A stretch of DNA of 11,337 nt from Hyphomicrobiales bacterium (GTDB lineage: Bacteria; Pseudomonadota; Alphaproteobacteria; Rhizobiales; Devosiaceae): assembly GCA_015487985.1 (NCBI GenBank), contig WFOP01000188.1, forward strand, positions 1 through 11,337, read 5' to 3'. Below the pieces are notes generated by a model. It saw only the letters and a program-made list of their open reading frames with translations, did no database searches and was not told where the DNA came from. Within the stretch, counting starts at the first letter, position 1. The number at the start of each line of letters is the position of its first letter. Both the position numbers and the translations under genes were made by a program. Shown piece by piece: positions 6,866 through 11,337 of this stretch.

Positions 6866-8182
6866 CTACACATAGGATTTGCGACCTGAAGTTGAGTTGC
6901 CGGTTTTTCCGGCCTGATGTGATTGGGGCGCAAAATTTTTCATCACCCGTTCGATGTGTAAAGTTGCCTTGGCCGGGCCATTTTCCTGGGTGAGGCTTGA
7001 GGCCACGTTCAGCGCTTCCTCCGCATAGGAACTGTTGGTGGACAGGTCGTGCAGGGCCTGGGCCAGTATTCTTGGGGTCAGCTTTTTCAGGGGCACTGGT
7101 TCCGGCCCGCACCCAAGCGCATGCACCCGCTTGCCCCAATAGGGCTGGTCAATGGCCTGGGGCACAACAAAAGTTGGCTTGCCCGCATAAAGCCCCGCAG
7201 CGGTGGTGCCGGCACCCCCGTGATGGACCACCCCTTTTACATAATCGAACAATTTTTCATGGGGCGCTTTTGTCAGCGCAAAAATTTCCTTGGGCAAATC
7301 CTCGGCGTTCATGCCCCCCCAGCCACTGGCCACCACCACTCGGCCTCCCCAGATTTTTACCGCCTTTTTGAGAATTTCGGTGTTGCGTTGTGCGCCAAAC
7401 GGCATGGAGCCAAAACCGACATAAATCGGTGCTTCCCCCCGTTCCAGAAAGGCTTCAAACGCATCATCAGGTTCCCAGTTGCTTTGGTCCCTTAAGGGCC
7501 AGTATCCGGTGACAATTGCCGTTTTGGGCCAGTCGCGCGGGCGTGGGGAAACCAGAGGGGAATAGGCGTAAAGCGTAACCAGGTTTTTCCCGTGGGTGTC
7601 CTCGAAAAAGCCCCCGCTTTTACGCGGCTCAAGCCCCATCAGGTCCCGGCGCAGCCGATTGCGCGGAAAATCATAATAGGCCTGCTGCACACTGGTTGCC
7701 GCATGGCTCAGCCAGTTCAGCGCCCGCCCCATATCGGGCACATCATAATTGCAGATAGGGAATTCACCAGTTGAATTCAGTGGTTGAAGGGCGGTCATTA
7801 TAGGCGGAATACCAAGGGCTTCTGCGATATCAATGGCAAAGCTGGTATTGATATTCAAAATTATTGCATCGGAGCCTTGCGCCATTTCCCATGAATTTCT
7901 TGCCGCTTCTTCAACAATTTTTTGTCCCTGCTGCAACAAGGCGGGGGCATTGATCAAAAAATTGTCCATGGAATTTTCAAAATTGGACTGGCGCAAAAAA
8001 GAGCGAATGTTGCCGACAAGGGAATGAAACTCAATATCCAGCGCCTTCACCTCGGCCTCAAAATCTGCCGGCGCCCCCAGCACAACATCATAGCCCCTTG
8101 AGCGCAACTCCAGCGCCAGCGCCAAATAAGGTTGCACGTCCCCGCGTGTACCAATTGTAGAGATTGCAATACGCTTACTCAT
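6866..8182 (-). CDS. GT1-family glycosyltransferase (nucleotide-sugar dependent, GT-B fold)
   Basis: Likely transfers a sugar from a UDP- or dTDP-sugar to a lipid or other small hydrophobic acceptor in the cytoplasm. The protein has 438 residues, normal for the group that includes sterol glucosyltransferases, macrolide-type glycosyltransferases and rhamnosyltransferases. The N-terminal acceptor half opens with ISTIGTRGDVQPYLALA, typical of the GT28-like N-domain. The C-terminal donor half has YVGFGSMPF at 254-262 and the signature VVHHGGAGTTAAGL at about 318-331, followed by VVPQAIDQPYWG; H320 and D345-Q346 fit the usual nucleotide and sugar contacts. The acceptor cannot be told from sequence. 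The frame is open to a TTG at 8203, but the ATG at 8182 is chosen because it gives the usual MSKRIAIST opening and has GGG five bases upstream. It leads the run with nnrS and the GGDEF/EAL gene. Confidence 0.88.
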   Translation of the reverse strand: MSKRIAISTIGTRGDVQPYLALALELRSRGYDVVLGAPADFEAEVKALDIEFHSLVGNIRSFLRQSNFENSMDNFLINAPALLQQGQKIVEEAARNSWEMAQGSDAIILNINTSFAIDIAEALGIPPIMTALQPLNSTGEFPICNYDVPDMGRALNWLSHAATSVQQAYYDFPRNRLRRDLMGLEPRKSGGFFEDTHGKNLVTLYAYSPLVSPRPRDWPKTAIVTGYWPLRDQSNWEPDDAFEAFLERGEAPIYVGFGSMPFGAQRNTEILKKAVKIWGGRVVVASGWGGMNAEDLPKEIFALTKAPHEKLFDYVKGVVHHGGAGTTAAGLYAGKPTFVVPQAIDQPYWGKRVHALGCGPEPVPLKKLTPRILAQALHDLSTNSSYAEEALNVASSLTQENGPAKATLHIERVMKNFAPQSHQAGKTGNSTSGRKSYV

Positions 8183-8490
8183 AAAAACCCAAAAAATCCG
8201 CAAACCGTCAAACGGCGGCTTAAATCAATAAGTTTACTCCCGGCACTCTCATTTGCGCAAGTGTCAAAAATCAAACGGCTTCCTCCCCTTCACTTTCCCA
8301 AGAAAAGTGGGCACAAGAATGGTCCCCCAAGTATAATCAGGCAAAACAGTGTCTGCCACTTACATGGGAATAATTATGCAAATATCAATTTCCAACCATG
8401 ATTTAGCAGTATAAAAGCCACGCAAGGAAGAATCGCAATCCGGGAAGCCAGTAGATTGTGGCCGCAACTCAAATGATGGAGGCATGACAA
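8183..8490. promoter_or_regulatory. Divergent intergenic region between glycosyltransferase and aminotransferase genes
   Basis: This 308-base gap must hold the promoters of both divergent genes. Seen in it: a perfect TATAAT at 8332-8337 on the plus strand without a convincing -35 box; TTGACA on the minus strand at 8262-8267 without a good -10 box at the right distance; a hairpin with arms CACTTT (8291-8296) and AAAGTG (8304-8309); the palindrome TTGCGCAA at 8253-8260; and a 9-base direct repeat listed separately. No gene, RNA or riboswitch was recognised. Confidence 0.4.
8208..8279. repeat. Nine-base direct repeat TCAAACGGC, two copies 63 bases apart
   Basis: TCAAACGGC occurs at 8208-8216 and again at 8271-8279. 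The first copy is preceded by CCG, forming a small CCGT-CAA-ACGG hairpin. The start-to-start distance of 63 bases is close to six helical turns, so both copies would face the same side of the helix, as operator pairs often do. Both lie upstream of the glycosyltransferase gene. Chance occurrence is not excluded. Confidence 0.35.
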
Positions 8491-9702
8491 ATGGAACCTG
8501 AATTCCATCGTATCAAAAGGCTACCGCCATATGTTTTTGAACATATCAACCCCATCAAGGCAAAAGCGCGCGCGCAAGGGGTGGATATTATTGACCTGGG
8601 GATGGGAAATCCGGACCTGCCAACCCCCTCCCATATCGTTGACAAGCTGGTGGAGGCGATTCAAAATCCGCGCACTCACCGCTATTCCGCTTCAAAAGGC
8701 ATCCCCGGTTTGCGCAAGGCACAGGCGGCCTATTACGAACGCCGTTTCGGGGTGAAACTTAATCCCGATACCCAGATCGTGGCCACTCTTGGCTCCAAGG
8801 AGGGGTTCGCCAATATGGCGCAGGCCATCACCGCGCCGGGTGATGTGGTTCTTGTGCCCAATCCCACTTATCCCATTCATTCCTTTGGCTTTATCATGTC
8901 CGGGGGTGTGGTGCGTTCCATGCCCGCTGAGCCAAACGAGGCGTTTTTCCAGGTGCTGGACCGGGCTGTGCGTCATTCGATACCCAAACCCATTGCCCTG
9001 ATTTTGAACTATCCTTCAAATCCCACCGCCTATATCGCGGATTTGGATTTTTACCGTGAAGTGGTGGATTATTGCCGCAAGCATCAGATTTATATCCTCT
9101 CGGATCTGGCCTATGCCGAAGTTTATTTTGATGATAATCCGCCCCCTTCGATCTTGCAGATTCCCAGCGCCATGGACATTGCCGTGGAGTTTACCTCCAT
9201 GTCCAAGACCTTCTCCATGCCCGGCTGGCGCATGGGCTTTGCCGTGGGGAACGAAAAGCTCATATCTGCGCTCACCAGAGTAAAGTCCTATCTGGATTAC
9301 GGGGCGTTTACCCCCATTCAGGTGGCCGCCGCTGCCGCACTCAATGGCCCTGATGATTGTGTGGGGGATGTGCGCGAGGTTTATAAAACCCGTCGCGATG
9401 TGCTTGTGGACAGTTTTGGCCGCGCCGGCTGGGATATCCCCCCGCCACCGGCCACCATGTTTGCCTGGGTGCCCGTCCCCGCTCAATTTGCCCATCTGGG
9501 GTCCCTTGAATTTGCAAAACTGCTGATAACAGAAGCGGCGGTTGCGGTGGCACCGGGCGTTGGTTTTGGCGAATATGGCGACAATTATGTGCGCATAGCA
9601 CTGGTGGAAAACGAACAGCGTATCCGTCAGGCCGCCCGCAACCTCAAAAAGTTCCTTGGCGAGGGGCAGGGGGCAAATGTGACCGGTATCAGGTCCGGCT
9701 AA
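8491..9702 (+). CDS. alaC: AlaC-type PLP-dependent aminotransferase (class I/II)
   Basis: Fold-type I aminotransferase of 403 residues, close along its length to E. coli AlaC, the glutamate-pyruvate aminotransferase; the same family is often labelled LL-diaminopimelate aminotransferase in Hyphomicrobiales. Visible marks: FHRIKRLPPYVF at the start, IIDLGMGNPDLPTP at 33-46, GSKEG at 101-105 for the PLP phosphate, NYPSNPTA with N173, SDLAYAE with D205, SMSKTFSMPGWRMG with the PLP-binding K239, and YVRIALVENE with R368 for the substrate carboxylate. The ATG is preceded by GGAGG at 8478-8482 with an eight-base gap. The next plus-strand gene is hom, which supports a role in amino-acid synthesis of the alanine or aspartate family. 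Substrate choice among alanine, aspartate and LL-diaminopimelate cannot be read from the sequence; the AlaC resemblance is the best lead. Confidence 0.88.
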   Translation: MEPEFHRIKRLPPYVFEHINPIKAKARAQGVDIIDLGMGNPDLPTPSHIVDKLVEAIQNPRTHRYSASKGIPGLRKAQAAYYERRFGVKLNPDTQIVATLGSKEGFANMAQAITAPGDVVLVPNPTYPIHSFGFIMSGGVVRSMPAEPNEAFFQVLDRAVRHSIPKPIALILNYPSNPTAYIADLDFYREVVDYCRKHQIYILSDLAYAEVYFDDNPPPSILQIPSAMDIAVEFTSMSKTFSMPGWRMGFAVGNEKLISALTRVKSYLDYGAFTPIQVAAAAALNGPDDCVGDVREVYKTRRDVLVDSFGRAGWDIPPPPATMFAWVPVPAQFAHLGSLEFAKLLITEAAVAVAPGVGFGEYGDNYVRIALVENEQRIRQAARNLKKFLGEGQGANVTGIRSG

Positions 9703-9831
9703 AGTATGTCTCCCAAAAGCATGCCCTCAGGCTCGGCCCGTGTGGGTGGTACCGGTTTTGGGATAAAAGACAGGCCAAAACAAACAGATAAAACAGGTCG
9801 CCTGAATACCGATAAACGCGACATGCTTTAG
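9703..9831. repeat. Palindromic intergenic repeat resembling rhizobial/Brucella elements
   Basis: Begins right after the aminotransferase stop. The ends are near-inverted repeats, AGTATGTC (9703-9710) and GACATGCT (9820-9827), seven of eight matching. Inside, CCCAAAA (9712-9718) pairs with TTTTGGG (9756-9762), with GTCT and AGAC continuing the stem after a TAAA bulge. The core ACCGGTTTTGGGATA, the following AAAACAAACAGAT and a second arm (AGGTCGCCTGAAT with CGACATGCTTTAG) match in order the layout of a roughly 105-base repeat I remember from Rhizobium and Brucella relatives. Relative to that layout about 23 bases at 9720-9742 appear extra. It could also act as a transcription terminator or mRNA-stabilising hairpin for the convergent genes beside it. 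The family match is from memory. Confidence 0.6.
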
Positions 9832-9855
9832 GGGCATGGGGAACGGGTGTCGGCC

Positions 9856-10389
9856 CTAATATTCCTGTTCGCGCCGGACCAGTTGATCCACTGTATATCT
9901 GTTGCGGATACTTTTTGTATTATCGGGATCATAATCGCTGTCTGAAACTGTGCAATTACGCCCGCAAATCAGAATAGCAATTTCCCGCGATGCGCTGTTG
10001 AACCAGATTCGGCCCCCCGGCGTGGAAATAAAACCATCCACTTCTTCTGCAATGTCCGCCTCAAGGTCATTGGAGGAGGGCACTTCTGAATCATATTCAT
10101 AAGAATGCCCCGCATGTGTATGATAGGATGCAACAATATCCAGACTGTAGGGCGGCTCATCGGCATAACAACTCTCGCTGTCCCCTTTTGTGGGAGCAGT
10201 GGCGACAAGCTGATTGTCATCATTCAGGCCAAAATAACCGCAATATTCCCGGTTTTCAGCAATCGAGCGGGGCTGAATTTTATTGAAAAATTCAATGGCA
10301 AAATCAATTTGGCGTTGAGATTGCGCCACCGCCGGACTTGTGCTGCTGATGCTCAAACCCAACAATGTGATCAAAAGCGTCTTTTTCAC
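9856..10389 (-). CDS. Secreted DUF4329-type protein with JAMM-like residues
   Basis: Function unknown. The 177 residues begin with a signal peptide (MKKTLLITLLGLSISS, then AVA and likely cleavage after A22), so the mature protein should be in the periplasm or outside the cell. The rest resembles DUF4329: REYCGYFGL, SYHTHAG, DSEVPSSNDLEADI and VDGFISTPGGRIWF. E48, H90, H92, S105 and D108 follow the order of the Glu, HxH and SxxD residues of JAMM/MPN zinc peptidases; that activity is inference. Four cysteines (50, 74, 142, 146) could form disulfides. The GTG at 10389 is chosen because AGGGGA stands six bases upstream; an in-frame TTG at 10410 is the alternative. Sampled 60-base stretches have 23-24 G+C, against 36 in hom, so it may have been acquired. 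It interrupts the aminotransferase-hom pair on the opposite strand. Confidence 0.8.
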   Translation of the reverse strand: MKKTLLITLLGLSISSTSPAVAQSQRQIDFAIEFFNKIQPRSIAENREYCGYFGLNDDNQLVATAPTKGDSESCYADEPPYSLDIVASYHTHAGHSYEYDSEVPSSNDLEADIAEEVDGFISTPGGRIWFNSASREIAILICGRNCTVSDSDYDPDNTKSIRNRYTVDQLVRREQEY

Positions 10390-10395
10390 CCGAAG

Positions 10396-10401
10396 TCCCC
10401 T
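10396..10401 (-). promoter_or_regulatory. Ribosome binding site that sets the GTG start of the DUF4329 gene
   Basis: On the minus strand this reads AGGGGA, six bases before the GTG at 10389. The TTG at 10410 has only AGGA close by. The GTG start also gives the typical short positive beginning of a signal peptide (MKKTLL), so the two lines of evidence agree. Confidence 0.6.
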
Positions 10402-10428
10402 AAAATTCAAAATTTCCTGAATTTAGAT

Positions 10429-10442
10429 AAGCATTCATGCTT
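10429..10442. repeat. Fourteen-base inverted repeat in the divergent region, possible operator
   Basis: AAGCAT and ATGCTT are perfect inverted arms separated by two bases. The site lies 40-53 bases upstream of the GTG of the DUF4329 gene, where it could overlap that gene's promoter, and about 180 bases before hom. No regulator is encoded next to it. An operator role is a guess. Confidence 0.4.
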
Positions 10443-10491
10443 TGTCGAGCACATTAACGCGGATATTTACTGTTCCTCAGCCTTGCCCCTA

Positions 10492-10520
10492 TTGACCCGC
10501 CTGCCTTTTCATATTCTATG
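10492..10520 (+). promoter_or_regulatory. Candidate promoter of hom
   Basis: TTGACC (10492-10497) matches five of six -35 bases, and after 17 bases comes TCTATG (10515-10520), which matches only three of six -10 bases. Alphaproteobacterial promoters often keep the -35 better than the -10, so it is plausible. It would give a leader of about 95 bases, which contains a GGGG-TTGCG-C-CCCC hairpin near 10562-10575. Confidence 0.3.
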
Positions 10521-10620
10521 CATCCAGTATTTAGAGTATCCGATGACGGCATCTGTTGAGTGGGGTTGCGCCCCCGACACAGGCAGTCAAGGCCAACATA
10601 GACAGACAAAGATTGAGTTG

Positions 10621-11337
10621 ATGAGCGATAAACCGGAAAAACAAAACCCCGCATCTCTGCGCGTGGGAATTGCAGGACTTGGCACCGTGGGCGCTTCCCT
10701 TGTGGACATGCTGCAAAAAAACGGAGACGAACTTGAGCGCAAGCACGGGCGGCGCATTGAAGTCGTAGCGGTTTCCGCCCGTTCGCGCTCCCGGGATCGC
10801 GGGATCGACATCTCTGATCTGCGTTGGCATGACGACCCGGTTGCGCTGGCCAAAAACCCCGATGTGGATTTGTTCGTCGAGTTGATCGGCGGGGAGGATG
10901 GCCCGGCGCTGGCGGCGGTTGAAGCCGCCTTGAAAGCTGGAAAATCCGTCGTTACAGCCAACAAGGCCTTGCTGGCCAAGCACGGGGTGAATTTGGCTGA
11001 ACTGGCAGAACAAAACGGCGCCTATATTGGTTTTGAAGCCGCTGTTGCCGGTGGTATCCCGGTGATAAAGACCCTGCGCGAAGGGCTTGGCACCGCCACC
11101 GTCACCCGCGTTTATGGCATTATGAACGGCACCTGCAACTATATCCTGACCCGTATGGGCAATGAGGATATTTCCTTTGCCGATTGCCTTAAAGATGCTC
11201 AGGCGCTGGGATATGCCGAAGCCGATCCCACCTTTGACGTTGAGGGATTTGATACGGCCCACAAGCTGGCCATTCTGGCCTGTCTTTGTTTCCAGACCAA
11301 TATCGCTGCCGACGAAATTTTCGTGGAGGGCATTACC
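10621..11337 (+). CDS. hom: Homoserine dehydrogenase, N-terminal part
   Basis: NAD(P)-dependent reduction of aspartate semialdehyde to homoserine, the branch step to threonine and methionine. The frame is open at the right edge; 239 codons are present, so the usual C-terminal end and the ACT domain of many bacterial Hom proteins are outside. The nucleotide-binding loop GIAGLGTVG has glycines 19, 21 and 24. VVTANKALLAKHG carries K115, IMNGTCNYIL is at 167-176, and EADPTFDVEGFDTAHKLAILA holds D211 and K215, which match the catalytic Asp and Lys pair (219 and 223) of the yeast enzyme. The ATG at 10621 gives the usual short polar lead-in; its ribosome site is weak (TTGAG), and a TTG directly before it is possible. 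It probably has its own promoter because an opposite-strand gene separates it from the aminotransferase. Confidence 0.94.
   Translation, partial: MSDKPEKQNPASLRVGIAGLGTVGASLVDMLQKNGDELERKHGRRIEVVAVSARSRSRDRGIDISDLRWHDDPVALAKNPDVDLFVELIGGEDGPALAAVEAALKAGKSVVTANKALLAKHGVNLAELAEQNGAYIGFEAAVAGGIPVIKTLREGLGTATVTRVYGIMNGTCNYILTRMGNEDISFADCLKDAQALGYAEADPTFDVEGFDTAHKLAILACLCFQTNIAADEIFVEGIT

Noticed and set aside
8396..8440. Possible SAM-II riboswitch before the aminotransferase gene (ATGATTTAGC followed by AAGCCACGCAAGG)
   Set aside because: The GATTTA and GCAAG pieces recall SAM-II, but the spacing is wrong and the downstream CTAAA-containing pseudoknot strand is missing.
8183..8490. FNR/NnrR-type TTGAT-N4-ATCAA site for control of the nnrS transcript
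   Set aside because: Only a half site (TTGATTTAAG on the minus strand, near 8218-8227) is present; the second half does not match.
9016..9495. Minus-strand open frame of 159 codons opposite the aminotransferase gene
   Set aside because: It covers the PLP-lysine region of a well-supported plus-strand gene; the glycine- and histidine-rich translation looks like an antisense artefact.
10531..11262. Long minus-strand open frame of 243 codons opposite hom
   Set aside because: It lies antisense to the clearly coding hom sequence with GxGxxG and catalytic Asp/Lys motifs; its protein resembles no family and is glycine- and glutamine-rich, as expected of an antisense shadow.

Overview
The window suggests an alphaproteobacterium, most likely of the order Hyphomicrobiales (Rhizobiales). 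Three things point there. The right-hand end carries an AlaC-type aminotransferase gene followed by a homoserine dehydrogenase gene, an arrangement I know from many members of this order. The intergenic stretch at 9703-9831 has the layout of a palindromic repeat I remember from rhizobial and Brucella-type genomes. The left-hand genes form the taurine/sulfoacetaldehyde module common in marine and soil alphaproteobacteria. Genus cannot be read from the window. No RNA gene, insertion sequence, CRISPR array or phage gene was seen.

Left part (1-3122, all minus strand): xsc, pta and tpa lie in transcription order. They encode one short pathway. Taurine:pyruvate aminotransferase (Tpa) makes sulfoacetaldehyde, Xsc splits it with phosphate into sulfite and acetyl phosphate, and Pta turns acetyl phosphate into acetyl-CoA. 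tpa runs off the left edge after 97 codons. A transporter, a regulator and a sulfite exporter or oxidase would be expected nearby but are not in the window.

Middle part (3294-8182, all minus strand): a GT1-family glycosyltransferase, an NnrS-family haem/copper membrane protein and a membrane-anchored PAS-GGDEF-EAL protein for cyclic di-GMP turnover follow one another with gaps of 6 and about 71 bases, so they may be one transcript. A 171-base gap with a candidate promoter separates them from xsc.

Right part (8491-11337): the aminotransferase and the 5' two thirds of hom read on the plus strand. Between them, on the minus strand, sits a small secreted protein of the DUF4329 type. It keeps a pattern of Glu, HxH and SxxD residues that looks like a JAMM metallopeptidase site. 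This gene is clearly AT-richer than its neighbours and lies beside the repeat element, so it looks like an insertion between two normally adjacent metabolic genes. It is the least understood item here. I found no convincing wholly new multi-gene system.
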